This document shows positions 26,250 through 39,103 of a stretch of 64,000 nucleotides of DNA, one piece after another. The stretch comes from Ichthyophthirius multifiliis (lineage: Eukaryota > Ciliophora > Oligohymenophorea > Hymenostomatida), in assembly GCF_000220395.1 (NCBI RefSeq), contig NW_004086031.1, forward strand, positions 1 to 64,000. The letters are read 5' to 3'. The position numbers and the translations under genes were made by a program. Below the pieces are notes generated by a model, which saw only the letters and a program-made list of their open reading frames with translations, searched no databases and was not told where the DNA came from. Position 1 is the first letter of the stretch, and every line of letters begins with the position of its first letter.

Positions 26250-26506
26250 ATTAAAATATTAAATTAATAATTTCTTATAAATAGGTATTATAAAATATAT
26301 TTTTTTAATATATAATAACCAATTAAAATAAAAATTAAATAAAATTCATATATTATTTAATTAAATATAATAATTTATTTATATTATTTAGATAAAAAAA
26401 AAATATTAAAAATTATATATATATATATTTTATGTGAAACTATTTAAATAATTTTTTTTTTTTAAAAAAAAATTATTTAAATAAAAAAAGATTAAATATA
26501 AAAAAA

Positions 26507-27317
26507 ATGAGTGATAATAATATATATTAATATGATTAATAAATAGATAAGGAAACAGAAAATATAATTATCATTTGTACTGAAATAATGGAAAACATAG
26601 AATTAGAAATAGTTATTGAAGATCCTTCCGAATTTTACAAAGAAGATATATATATTGAAATGTTTAAAATAATGTTTCCATTTATGGAAATTCAAATATA
26701 AGAAGTACAATATAAAAATGAAAGCACAGCAGAAAAATTACAAAGTTTAATTGATGTTTTATCAAAGGATGTTTTAAGAATGGATTTAAGTCATATTAAA
26801 GGATAATCTATAGCAGAATACGACTCAAGGCATTTATTAAATTTCCTTTAGATTATATTAGAATTATCTAAATTATATAAAATGAAAAAAAACGACGGAA
26901 ATAATGAAAATTCGTAAAATATAAGTAATCAAATATAAAAATATTTAAATATAATTTTTCGATATTGAAAATAAAATAAGGTGAAAATTAAAATTAATAA
27001 GATTATGACGATGATATGGTAACATATAAATATATTAATTATATAAAAATTTAAAATGTTTACAATAATTTATATAAAAAATTAAATGTAAAAAATTAAA
27101 AAGCTGTTTTAAATTTATTATTTTTTATTTATTGTAAATAAATATTTAAATTAAAATTAAATAAAGCAAAAAAGTATAAAAAAATAATATAAATTATAAT
27201 AAATATATAAAATATATATTAAATTTATTTTTTATTAATAAAAATCATAGAAAGTATAAGTTTAAATAGACAGTGTGTAAAAAAATAGTAAAATATAAAA
27301 AAATAATAAAAAAATAT

Positions 27318-27361
<44 letters not shown>

Positions 27362-28945
27362 TTATATAAGTTAATTTATAATATGAAACAATTCCTAAAA
27401 ATATAGATTAAGTATAAAAATAATTACATGGATTTTAAAATAATAGTAAATTAAAAATAATAGTAAATTATTATAAATTTTTAAAATTATTAAGATGAAT
27501 ACGAAAATTAATTTCAAATGCATTAAAATCAATTATAAACTTTTAAATAACCATAAAATATCACTAAAACTAATTCTAATTAAACAGATAATTAGAATTC
27601 TTTAAAAAATTCATATAAAAAAAGTAATAATATAATGTTTTATATATATAATTTTTAATTTTATTTTTAAATATATAGATTAAAATTCGTTTTAAGTTAA
27701 AGATATTTCAAAATAATATTTAAATGGTATTATAAAATAAAATATATAAATTAATAAATAAAAAACATAAATATAAAGAGCATGATGAAAATAATGAATT
27801 ATAATAGTAAGAATAACCAAATGATGATTTAGATTATTAAGATTTAACTGAAGAATAAAAAAATGATATTTAAAGAATTAAAAAATTACATAGTGAATTA
27901 AAGAATGAAGAAATAGATGCTACAGACCCTCGATATATAGAATTTTAGTAACTTTTATTAAAATATAATTTACCAGAAAATGAAATATAAGATGAAAATT
28001 CAAATGATATGGTTTTAATATAATAATATTAATATAATAAAATAAAAATGAAAAAAGAATATTGATATGAATAGAATAGTTTGTGAAACAATATAAAATG
28101 TAAAAGAATAATTAAGTTCAATGAAAAATTTTGGTAACAGCAATTTAGAGTCCTTGGATATTGTATTGAAGAATAAAAATTATTATAAATAATTCTTAAA
28201 AAATCATTTAAAAGAAATAAAATAAGAATAGAAAAAAGAGAAATTCAATAATCTACAAGCTAAAATAATCTAGATAAAAAAGATAAATTGCTAAAAGTAT
28301 TAAATATATATGTATATATATATATATATATTTTTATATATATATATATTTTTATTTTATATTTTTTTTTATTAGCATGAAGATTAAATATTATAATAAG
28401 AATATGAAAACATACAAAAATCGTTATTTTATTAAATAAGAGATAAAAAAATATAATATTTAAGAAAAATGTATTTAAAAAGCTTTTTAAATTTAATTAA
28501 TATAAAAAAATTAAAGACATAAATTAATTTTTGAATTAGAAAAGCAGAAAATTATAGATGAAAAAACTTAGTATATTGATAAAAAAAAATTATAAGAAAA
28601 AGAAACTAAAAACTAATTAGAATCAATTGAAAATGTTTTTAAAAATAAAATTGATATAATGAAGGAAAATTTACAAAGAAAAAGATATGAAAGACACATC
28701 GCTACAGTTGCATAAAGATAAGTAATTTTATAATAATTAAAAAAATTAATTCAAACATTTATATATATTTGTATGTATATATATAGGAAATAACAAAATA
28801 AGAAAGATAATTAAGAGAATAAAAGAAAAAATAAATATAAGAATTAAAAGACTTATGGAAATATGAAAAAGATAGATTTGATTTAGTAAATAAAGATAAC
28901 GGAAAATTAGAATAAACTATTATTAATTTATATAAAAAAATTTGA
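26507..28945 (+). CDS. Cep95-like protein with N-terminal CH-like domain and C-terminal coiled coil
   Basis: The N-terminal 125 residues (SLIDVLSKDVLRMDLSHIKG; SRHLLNFLQIILELSKLY) resemble the calponin-homology-like domain of Cep95 and related centrosomal proteins, in which a hydrophobic L-H-I-x-G turn precedes a helix ending in LLEIL-type sequence. A Gln/Asn-rich linker follows, then an acidic segment (DLDYQDLTEEQKNDIQRIKK) and a long basic coiled coil (MKENLQRKRYERHIATVAQR; EITKQERQLREQKKKQIQEL) ending in TGA. At least seven short introns are needed; those in the Gln/Asn linker (27.0-27.7 kb) are less sure. Centrosome/basal-body function is inferred from the fold resemblance only. Confidence 0.65.
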
Positions 28946-29184
28946 TATTAATTATAAAATTTTATTAGCCAAAAAATATTCTTTAAAGAAATAAAAATAA
29001 ATAAATATGTTTTTATAAAAAGTTTATTTATTTTTTTATAAAAAAAATATTTTACAATTTTTAACAATTTTAATTAAAAAAATAATTTGTTTTTAAAATA
29101 AAATATAAAAAAATAAAATTAATAATTTAAAAATAAAAACAAATAATTAAAAAAATAAAAAGATAAAAAAAAACATATAAAATA

Positions 29185-29252
<68 letters not shown>

Positions 29253-29254
29253 TA
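28946..29254. other. Spacer between convergent genes, with long TA repeat
   Basis: A/T homopolymers, then a TA tract from about 29186 to 29244 just beyond the stop codon of the minus-strand dynein gene. It holds the 3' ends of two convergent genes. Confidence 0.7.
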
Positions 29255-30050
29255 TCATTTTTTAGCTTTATCACTATTCTACGGTTATGGTCCTGATAAA
29301 ATTTTTTCTAATTCTTCCTTGAATCTCTAATTAGTTTTTTTGATAAGTTCAACTTATTCTTAATGCTATTTTTGTTCATTTTCTCTCTATTCTTGATCAT
29401 TTATTTCAATTTCATCTATTTTTCTTTCATATTACTCTACTTCTTTTTACAATTCATTACATGCTATTTCTAATTATTTTTTTTTAGTTTCCATTTCTTA
29501 TTTTCTCTATTCTGCTTAAAGTGCTTTTCTCATTCCATATGCAATTGAGCTTTCATATAATGTTTAATAAGCCTAAAAAAAAAAAATCATATATTTATAT
29601 TAATATAATTTGTACTTATATAGTGTGTTTAATTTCATCTCTAACTCTAACTAATAAAAGACCTCTTTCGGCACAATTAATTGTTATTTATCTAATTAAC
29701 TCATCAAAACATTATGCGTATAATTCTTCTCTTATGGGACATATACCAGTTTCTCTTGCTTATCTTTATTATAATTTTTTATCTAAACTACTTTATAATT
29801 CTAATACATCTACTCTAGTAGCAGGTGTTGCACTTACACTTTATATCCATAATTATTGCTTATCCATTGTATATTCTCTTGGGGGTAATATACTGTTTAA
29901 TATATCTTCTGTTTAGGCATTTGTTATACTTGATGCTGCTTTTCCTTTTTATTTATCTAATTAATTTCTTTTACCGCTTGTAGATACTAATACTGCGTTA
30001 GCATATTTTACTAAAGAATTAGGAGTTGTTATATTTGATGGGGGTTGCAT
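29255..30050 (-). CDS. DNALI1: Inner-arm dynein light chain p28, copy 1
   Basis: One 43-nt intron (29573-29615) leaves exactly 250 residues, the usual length for p28/DNALI1. Family hallmarks run in order: NSLVKYANAVLVST near the N-terminus, TEDILNSILPPREYTMDKQQ, SATPATRVDVLELQSSLDKK, RETGICPIREELYAQCFDEL, IRQITINCAERGLLLVRVRD and YESSIAYGMRKALQAEQ, then a C-terminal coiled coil. p28 binds single-headed inner-arm dyneins with actin or centrin and anchors them in the axoneme. A second copy lies about 300 bp upstream in the same orientation, and part of this exon is almost identical to it. Confidence 0.97.
29662..29914. repeat. Near-identical block shared by the two p28 genes (copy 1)
   Basis: 253 bp align to 30776-31028 with five substitutions; the first 155 bp are identical, third codon positions included. 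The flanking exon sequence and the second exon are much more diverged. Confidence 0.9.
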
Positions 30051-30360
30051 TTTTTTTATTTTTTTAATTTTTTATTTGTTATTTTTTTTTTTTTTTTGAA
30101 ACTTTTTATTTTTAAAATTAATTAATTTCTTTTTAAAACAAAAAAAAATAAAAATAATTAAATAAAAAATAAAAAGGAATAATAAATAAAAACTATATAC
30201 ATATATATAAATTTAGAATACAAAAAAAAAAAGAAAGAAAGTTAATAATAATTAATAAAAAAAACTAAAAAAATACTTATAATAATAATTAATGAAAAAA
30301 AACTATAAAAATACTTATTATAATAATTTATAAAAAATAAAAAGAAAAAATTAAAAAACA
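30051..30360. other. Spacer between tandem p28 genes
   Basis: A/T-rich, with an imperfect local duplication (a segment near 30237-30285 recurs near 30286-30340). It must hold the promoter of copy 1 and the 3' end of copy 2. Confidence 0.6.
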
Positions 30361-31161
30361 TCATTTCTTTGCTTAATTTTATTAATTTTATTAAGGTCCA
30401 TTTAAAAGACTATCGAATTTATTTTTAAAAACTAAATTTCTATTTTTCTATTCTTAAATTTCCTATTAATGTTATAATTCATCATTTTATTTTTATTCTT
30501 CATCATTAAGTACAATATCATCTATTTTTTTTTCTAATTATTCCACTTATTTTTATAGTTCATTACATTCCATTTCTAATTATTTCTTTTTCCCTTCTGT
30601 TTCTTATTATCTTTATTCTGCTTATAAAGATTTTCTCATTCCATAAGCAATTGAACTTTCATATGAAGTTTAATAAGCCTAATAAAAAATACTCTATAAA
30701 TATATATATATATATATAAAGTATTATACTTATATAGTATGACGAATTTCATCCCTAACTCTAACCAATAAAATACCTCTTTCGGCACAATTAATTGTTA
30801 TTTATCTAATTAACTCATCAAAACATTATGCGTATAATTCTTCTCTTATGGGACATATACCAGTTTCTCTTGCTTATCTTTATTATAATTTTTTATCTAA
30901 ACTACTTTATAATTCTAATACATCTACTCTGGTAGCAGGTGTTGCACTTACACTTTATATCCATAATTATTACTTATTCATTGTATATTCTCTTGGAGGT
31001 AATATACTATTTAATATATCTTCTGTTTATGTTTATATTGATTGTATTCTTCCTTTTGGTTTTTCTAATTAATTTCTTTTCTCATTATTTGAAACAAGGA
31101 CTGCACTCGCGTATTTAACTAAAGAATTTGTTGTTGTAAAATTTTATTAGGATTGTTACAT
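30361..31161 (-). CDS. DNALI1: Inner-arm dynein light chain p28, copy 2
   Basis: One 51-nt intron (30679-30729), at the same codon as in copy 1, gives exactly 249 residues. It has all the p28 blocks of copy 1 (TEDILNSILPPREYTMNKQQ; ARETGICPIREELYAQCFDE) but a different N-terminus (MQQSQQNFTTTNSLVKYASA) and a diverged coiled coil (QLEMECNELQKQVEQLEKKI). Same strand and spacing as a head-to-tail tandem duplication. In ciliates p28 exists as several paralogues that sort to different inner-arm dyneins; whether these two do so is unknown. Confidence 0.97.
30776..31028. repeat. Near-identical block shared by the two p28 genes (copy 2)
   Basis: Partner of 29662-29914: five substitutions in 253 bp, 155 bp perfectly identical at the low-coordinate side. 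Confidence 0.9.
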
Positions 31162-31288
31162 TTTTTTATATAAATTAATATTTTCTATTTATTTTTTAAA
31201 TATTATATAAATATATATATATATATAAATTTATTGTAAATAAAGAATAATTATATAAAAAATAAAATTATAAATATTAAAAATATAT

Positions 31289-32803
31289 TCATAAATTAGA
31301 TTTTATTTCTCCTAAACTTCTTCCTTTTACATTTCCTTATACACTTAATCTTTCTATTAATTTTTAAATCCAACTTTATAATTTCTATAAAATAAAAATA
31401 TTTATTATATAAAAAAATAAATATAAATAAATAAAATATTATATATATATATATATATATTTATTAATATTTTATAATATATAAACTTATTTATCATTAA
31501 TTTATTATCCTTTAGCAGGTTTTAATTCAGATTTTTAAACTCTTGTAATTGCATAAGTTAATATCGTAGTACCATAAACAGTACCATATAAATTCATATA
31601 AAAAACAGCAATAACAAAACTTATAATCATTGTTAGCTATAATGTATACAAAATAAAATAAATAAATAAACTTATTTATTTTTTAATTATACTATAGTAG
31701 GATTCATATTTGATGAAATTCTATCGGTATTCATAATTGAAAGTGTTATGTAAATTAGCATAGAATTAATAAGACTTATGGATATATTTCCTTTGTTTTC
31801 AAAAAGTTCACCATATTCAAGTAATTCTTCAAATTCTTTTGTTTTATCAATTATTTAGGTTTAGATTTCTTTTCCTGCACTCATAAAATCTTTAGATTAT
31901 AAAACACACTTTTTTTTATAAAGTTTTTATTTAATTTTATTTAATTTTTACATAAATATATCCATATTTTTATATTGGTTTTGTATATTATTAATGGAAA
32001 AGAACAATTCTCATTTAAATTTTTCTAAAAATATTTTCTTGTTTTAATTTCGAATTTTCAAGAAATTCTTAATAATTATTCTTTTTTTTTGTTAAAAAAA
32101 ATAAATATATAATATGATTATATATACATCTATTAATTCTAAAGATACTCTCAACCAATCAAATAAAAATACGAGTAATGATCCTTTTAAAATTGTTCCT
32201 AGTCTATATCTAAAAATATCTTTTAGGATACTAATAATATTTAAATATCCTGAAGTCTTTTAATAATCAAAAATAACTAAAAGAGTAGCCTAAATAGCTA
32301 TATATTCAGCAACAGCAATAAAAAAAGCCAAACACCAAATAAATCCAAAAAGAACTACAATACATGACATAAACTACATAAAACTAAAAGAAAAACGGTC
32401 GAAAGGTAAATACTCCCTGCCTATTTCGACATTTCCATTTGAAAAAATATTCAATTAAGTATAAAAAAACAAAACAAAAAATATTAAAGAAAAACTGAAA
32501 CTAATAATAGGAACAAATTAAAGGAATTAAAAATTATCTATAATTAACGGAACTCCCTTTTTAAATAAAAATAAAATAAAATATATAATTAATTACTAAA
32601 AAAAAAAATTACTTCTAATATAAATATTTCTTACTTAACTCTTTTAAAATTATTAATAACAGAATAAAGTGTATAAATGAAACTACCGAAACATAAAAAA
32701 GATAACAATAGACTAGTTGTTGGAACTTCGTTTTCTGCGAAAACACTTCCTTATAAAATTTCTGAATTTTCAGTAACTTTAGTTCTATCCCTAAGATATA
32801 AAG

Positions 32804-32877
<74 letters not shown>

Positions 32878-33636
32878 ATTTATATTTTTAATAAATATAC
32901 GGTAATGGTACATTAGATAGATAATTATATTTATTAAAAAAAAGTACACCTAAGATTAGAAAACCTAAAGAGGAAATTCCAAAAAATAAAAAAAATGTAT
33001 AATTAGTTTTATATTTTAAAAATAATTTTGAACTAAAACTTACAAAAATAAAAATATTTAAAAATAAAAATTAAATAAAAAAATATACCTAAAAATAAAC
33101 GCAATACAACAAAATATTAAAATGAAACCTTTCATTTATTTAACATCATTAAGAAAAAGTTCAAATGTGCTAATTTTGAACGCATTTTTAATTAAATAAT
33201 AATAATTTGTATTTTTCGGTAAACAAACTCTATCAAAATATATTCTACTATCATATATTAATACTTAATCTTCTTTACCTCTTTCCGATCCTAAATGTAA
33301 TTTGCATTATTTTACTACTGAATTGACTGCACAATCTAATTTACTATCTAATTCTGGTTAATCAATTATTTACGGACATTCCTTTACACATACTGTTCTG
33401 TATAAATAATTAGAATCTGGAGTTGCAAAATATATATAAGGATATTCCTTTAAATCATCTATTCCACATTATCTATTATCAGGATCATATGGTTAAGATA
33501 TTTTGTCAGAATTCCCGTATATTACTTGAATTATTCCTACTATAAAAACTAAAAAAAATATGATTAAAAATATGTATTTCCATATATTATCAGCTTCTTT
33601 TTGGACAGGTAATTAAAATTTTTTTTATTTTATCAT
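31289..33636 (-). CDS. Choline-transporter-like protein (SLC44/CTL family)
   Basis: A short cytosolic N-terminus leads to a first membrane helix (YIFLIIFFLVFIVGIIQVIY). A Cys-containing extracellular loop follows (RQCGIDDLKEYPYIYFATPD; RTVCVKECPQI; SKLDCAVNSV), then a cluster of helices including VVLFGFIWCLAFFIAVAEYI and the hallmark RYRLGTILKGSLLVFLFDW. The C-terminal part has DFMSAGKEI, in the place of the family's CTSA-KDAF segment, and a last helix pair. This is the CTL layout: one helix, a Cys-rich loop, then about nine helices. CTL proteins carry choline or ethanolamine across plasma or organelle membranes. Several introns of about 50-100 nt fall between helices; those near 32.85 and 32.55 kb contain TA repeats. 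The TGA follows a basic tail, GNVKGRSLGEIKSNL. Confidence 0.88.
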
Positions 33637-33835
33637 TGAAAATATAAAATATTTTTGTTTTGTTTTTTTTTTTTTTTTTTCAGAAAATTATTTTTATTTA
33701 TAATAAAATTCAAATTAATTATTTATATATTTAAAAAATAAATATGTATTTTTTTATTTTTATATATAAAAAAACAACAGTTTTAAATACATAAAATAAA
33801 CTAAAATAAAATATATACATATATATATTTAAAAA

Positions 33836-35830
33836 TCACATAATATTTTTTAAAATATTCCCTTCCCAAAGTCCCGAAAAGTAGCTTCCATCGATTTTAT
33901 AAAAAGTAGCAATACCTTCAATTTTATCCTATTTGAATCTCCCTATAATTCTTTCCCCATTACTTAAATATAACTTACCTATTCCATCTTTTTTATCATC
34001 AATAAAATCTCCTTCATATTTAATCCAATACTCGCCTAATAAATTAATATCATTATCTTCAAGTCCTTTATTTAAACATTATGGAAATTCATTAAATAGG
34101 ACCCCTTTTCCATTAAACATATCATTATTCCAATTACCTTTATAAGCCACATTTTAAGACGGGTAATATAAAATGCCATATCCTTGCATTTTCCCAAAAA
34201 TCCACTCACCTTTATAAGAACCACCTCCCTTATAGAAAATTTAACCAATTCCATGTCTTTGATTTTTCAAAGTTTATCCTTCATAATAGGAACCGTCATT
34301 ATATGCCTAAATGATTATATCTGTTTAATTTTGGAGTTTTTTTTATTAATTATTGTTGTAGTTTTGTAAAATTCTATCTTTTATTTTTTTAGAAGAGGAT
34401 AATCTTTTAATATTATTTTCTTAATAGATATTAATATTTTATTAATTTTAATTTAAAGTATTATATAAACTTGAATATAGACTATAATTATTTTTTTAAT
34501 CTTAAATTATATTAGAGGAATATAAATCTATTGATAAAATGTCTTTTCCTGAAAATCTATAAGCTGTTTCGATATTTTCATTTTAAATTTTCATTTAAAT
34601 ATATTTTTTATCCATATTATTTTCATTTATATATATTCTTTTATGATTTATTTATAGATTTTATTCTTTTATTTATCCATTTTTTTATGTATTTTTTTCA
34701 TTTGAATTTTCTATTTAAATACTTTTTTCATTATTATTACTTATTAAATTGTTTATCTTTTTTTTTTCGTTTTCTTAAACTAAACTATTATAATCTACAC
34801 TTTGAACACTTTTCAATAAAATAGAATATTATTATTTATCCGAATATATATTTCCACAAATGAACTCATTTTCTTTTTTTTAATTCAATTTTAATTTCTC
34901 TTCCAATTAAAGAAAATCAGGTCTTTTTTATTCGTCAATATTTATCATTTCTTTAATAAAATTAATAACATTTTGTTCATAATAAGTGTCTAAACTATCT
35001 AAAACTTCTAGAATTCCATTAAAATCAATTACCCCTTCTTAATAATTAAAAAAGTTATCCAATTTATTTAAATACCCGATTTCTATAAATAAAATTCCGG
35101 TAGTAAAAACAGCATCTTTATATGTATTATTTACACTTTCATCCTCACTTTTTAAAATTTTCTATATTTATAAAGGTGATAAATAGCCTCCACTAATAAT
35201 ATGTCCTCCTAGAATATATTAATATACCGAAATCGACTAAAATAGTCTCGGGTCGTTAATTTTCAGTTAATTTTATTCTGAAATATAAATATTATTAGAT
35301 TTTATATATTTAATTTATATTTTTATTCTCTAAAGAAAAGCCATTACGGAAATTAATTATTAAATAATTGAAAAAAATTACTCTTAATTTAGTTTTTATT
35401 ATTTCTAGTTTATTTTTCTATAAAAAAGTTCCGAAAATAAATCTCTATCGAAAAACTCAGTTATTAAAATTAATTTATGAGTATTCCCACAAAAGCCGAT
35501 TTCTGTAAACTAAATATAAAATTTTATCTAAATTAAATTAGGATGACTCTATTCTTTCTAGTTTTTTTCATATATTTCCTATATTATCTATACTTATTTT
35601 TTATATTCATTTGATTCAGAATAGAAAGCTTATTTTAATGAATAAAGTTTATTTTCATCTTTTTTTAGACTAAATATATATAGTTCACCATATTACATGT
35701 GATTTTTTTTAAATTTAAATGTTATTAATTCTTTATATTTATCAAATAATTATTCTATTGGTATATTTATTTCTTCATTCTTTAATTTTTCTATTATTTT
35801 TACTTCTTTTTTAGTTAAATTTTAACCCAT
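33836..35830 (-). CDS. Pseudokinase-MORN fusion with N-myristoylation motif
   Basis: A single uninterrupted frame of 664 residues. It begins MGQNLTKKE, a good N-myristoylation signal (Gly2, Thr6). Residues about 50-330 look like a protein kinase fold: SHPNLIQIKFYIQF, LILITEFFDRDLFSEL, FLQ near the catalytic loop, SNNIYI where HRDxKxxN should be, and INDPRLFQ where DFG should be. The catalytic HRD Asp and the DFG motif are both gone, so it should be a pseudokinase. A linker of about 170 residues leads to MORN repeats (YNDGSYYEGQTLKNQRHGIG; YKGEWIFGKMQGYGILYYPS; YEGDFIDDKKDGIGKLYLSN; GSYFSGLWEG). MORN repeats bind lipids or form elongated scaffolds. Membrane scaffold function is inference. Compare the second MG-pseudokinase at 52957-54841. 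Confidence 0.85.
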
Positions 35831-35954
35831 TAAATTAGTGTTTTTTATTTTAACGGAATTTAATTATATTTTATTTTATTTATATTTACAATATAAAAAA
35901 ATACATAAATAAAAAATATTAAAAATAATAGAATTATAATATAAAAAAGTCTAT

Positions 35955-36609
35955 TCATTTTTAGCTCTAAAAACTAATATTGTTTTCCTCTCCTTTATTC
36001 AAAAAAACTAAACTAACTACTCTTTCCAAATCACTAATATTGACTGGTTTAACAATATAATACTTCATTCCGTTTTATTTCGCCTTTTAAATTTCAGTTT
36101 AATGTCGATATGCACTACAAGCTGAAATTATACTCGGTTATACTTAAATACTATCAAAAAATTTTAAAATATCAATTGTCGATTAATATCCATCTTTAAT
36201 AGGCATATCAATATCCATAAAAATAAGTTAGTATTTAAAACAACAATATTTATTTTTATTAAAACATTTTTTTTTGACCATTTCTAATGCTTATATTCCA
36301 CTACTAACTTTATCATTTATAAACGAATAACTTTTCAATAATTCATCTAGTATATATAAATTAAAATCATTATCATCGACTATTAATATATTGGCACATT
36401 AGCATTATTTTATTTAATTGTTATATTCTATTAGTAATTATTTTATGTTAATATTTTCTTATAATTAATTATATAATATATCCTATTAATTTTTTTCATA
36501 TAAACTAAATCTTTTAATATATTATTATTAATTCGGAATATTTCTAATGTCTGATTCTTAAATAGATTGTTATTAAATATTACAGTACTAGTCATTAAAA
36601 TTATAATTA

Positions 36610-36659
<50 letters not shown>

Positions 36660-39103
36660 TTTCTCTATATTTTTATTTTTATTTTATTATTTATTTTATT
36701 CTTTTTCATAATAATTCAAAAAATTTGAACATACATCTGTTTTAAGTTTTTTATATATTATACTCTCATTTTTTTTAGTATATTTAGGAAAAGTTTAATA
36801 TTTTATTATTTATTTATATTATTATTATTTTTTATTAATATATTTTTTACTTAAAGTATTTAAACTTGATATCTTATAAATAGTATTATATGTATTAATT
36901 TCTCTATTTTTATTATAAATATCACTACATGATTTATAACTAGTATTTACATCCATATATTAGTTACTAAACTTTGAATAAGTTTTCCAATTCATCACTT
37001 TTTTTTAAAAAATTGTTTATTAACTATATAAAAGGCATCCTTCTTTACTCTAAGGTCTATTAATAACAAAAAACTTTAAAGAAGTTCCCACATTAACTTC
37101 ACTTTCTACTTAAATTTTATTTTTCCCCCCCAAGCCTTAACATAAATAAAAAGTTATAGTAAGTCCTAAACCTGCACCTTAAGTATTTTAAATTTACTAC
37201 TACATTCCAAACTACTAAAAGATTTTTTTCAAGTTACTTTTTTCAATACCACATCCTGTATCTTTGATTTCTATCGAAATAATATCTTATGAAAACTAAG
37301 CTTTCATTACATTAATATCAATATGTCCCTCTTATGTAAATTTCAAGCAATTACTTAATAAATTCAATATCACTTATCTTAATCTATCCGGATCTGAATT
37401 TATTATACTCGGAATATCTTCCTATATATTAACATTAATCCCTAGATTTTTTTATTTAGCCTAAAAACTGACTAATTAGACACATTCTTCGATTATATTT
37501 CTCAAGCAAAAATTCTAAAAAGAAAGACTAAATTACCCCAAGTTTATTTCTGCCAAATCCAGTAAATCATTGATTATATTAATTAACAAAAGATTAGAAG
37601 TAATTCCCGGTTTGATAAGTTTTTATTTAATTTCTTGGCTTATTTTTGGGTGTTATTCTAATATTTAAAGTACCTAAAGGCTACAATTAATCGGAGTCTT
37701 TAACTCATGAGATAAAGAGGCTAACATTCTATATTTATAGAGTTAAATATCTTCTGTTTTCATAAGAGAATTTAGTTATGAAGTGTCGAATAATTCCAGT
37801 AATATAAATTTGTCTTTTTTATTTTTTTTCTAGTTTTCTTATATATAGTAACTGATTTAAATTTATAAGTAATTGTTTTATTCATATTATCCTATTATCT
37901 AGTACTTATTTTTCAAAAAAAGAATCAAATTATCATTTTACATCAAAAAAAAAGGCTTTCTTCTATATTAAATATCACTTAAAGACTACATAGTAACCTT
38001 TTTCTTTATTTTAATTCTTTATTATTCATTATTTATATTATCTAATAAGCCTTAAGACTATAAAAATTAATAACTTTTGAATTACAATTCTTATTATTAA
38101 CTAAGTTAAAATATAAAGTTTATAATATCTCCGATTTTCGAGTTTGATTTATTTATCAAATTTTTAATTGAGTGAGGAATCTAGCACTTTTTAAAGTTTT
38201 TTATTTATACTTTTTAACTTCGAATTTCAGGTGGTTACTTGTTTTTTTGGTTTCAATATTATTTTATTATTATTAATGACTATCATCTTTTAATTTTTCT
38301 TAAAAAATATTATCTGTTTCTGATAATTATAATTAAGATGTATTACTTTTTTATAATGAAGTACAAGAATGCATTTATTTTCTTTATTAATATTCGTTTA
38401 TTTATTGAGGTTGCAATTTCGAGGTTGCTGTTTTGATTTTTTGATTTTTATTTAATTCGGATTTTCTTTATTAATTATAATCAAACATAGAGCTTTCATT
38501 TTTTGTTTATATAGGAAAAGAATCTATTTTTTAAACTATTTATTTAGGGCTTTTACAGTTTAGTAGTTATAGGATTTTCTTATTATAATAAACTAAATCT
38601 TTATTTTAATTCAATATAATTGTTCCTGTATTTATTATATTTAAGATTTCTATATCACCTTAAACTTTGATTTCTGGTGGATTTTTAATTTTTATACTCT
38701 AAAATAAATTACTCCCATTATTATTCTTTAAACGTTAATTATCCAATGAATTTTAGTAATTACCATTTAATATCTTATTTTTAATATCTATTTCGTATTA
38801 TTCATTTGTTAAATTATTTTTTATAATTGATACATTCTATAAAGTTTCGACATTATGTGTATTATAATGTAAAATACTCTTTTTTTTCTATTCTATTATA
38901 GATTAATTATTAACAATTTCATAATTTTTATTTTCTTTTTTTAAAAAAAACTACTAAATATATACTTTTAAACTAAAAATAATAATTATTACAAAGTTTA
39001 TTATTTGAATAATGGACTAATTTGTATTAATAATTATTCTTATTACACAATATAATATTTATAATAAAATCAAAACTTTATTTAATTTAAAACTATATAA
39101 CAT
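35955..39103 (-). CDS. Hybrid sensor histidine kinase with C-terminal receiver
   Basis: Order: hydrophobic N-terminus with one or two helices, a linker with a weak PAS-like part (LNIINTGTIILNQNKDLVYY), H-box (MLASLSHELKTPINCSL), N-box (RQVILNLLSNCLKFTQEGHI), G1 (IKDTGCGIEKSN), G2 (GAGLGLTITF), a spacer, then a receiver with acidic pair (NILIVDDNDFNLYI), phosphoacceptor Asp (IFMDIDMPIKDG) and conserved Lys (YYIVKPVNISDL). All catalytic residues are present, so His-to-Asp phosphorelay is expected. Two frame breaks occur. One base appears missing in an A5 run near 38155 (SARFLTQL then KNLINKSN). Another shift lies near the ATT repeat before the receiver. Both fit base errors; two separate proteins is the alternative for the second. 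The start ATG is the first that includes the membrane helix. Confidence 0.85.
36612..36658 (-). repeat. (AAT)15 microsatellite coding polyAsn
   Basis: Perfect ATT repeat on the plus strand, read as AAT (Asn) on the minus strand between kinase core and receiver. The reading frame differs on its two sides. Confidence 0.9.

Noticed and set aside
29521-29916. Plus-strand open frame of 131 codons, repeated in part at 30848-31072
   Set aside because: It is the antisense of the p28 genes. The minus strand gives a known protein with exact intron-exon arithmetic; the duplication of this frame merely follows the gene duplication.
30237-30340. Imperfect short duplication between the p28 genes considered as a mobile element footprint
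   Set aside because: The units are low-complexity A/T with no inverted ends or target-site duplication, and similar chance repeats occur in other spacers.
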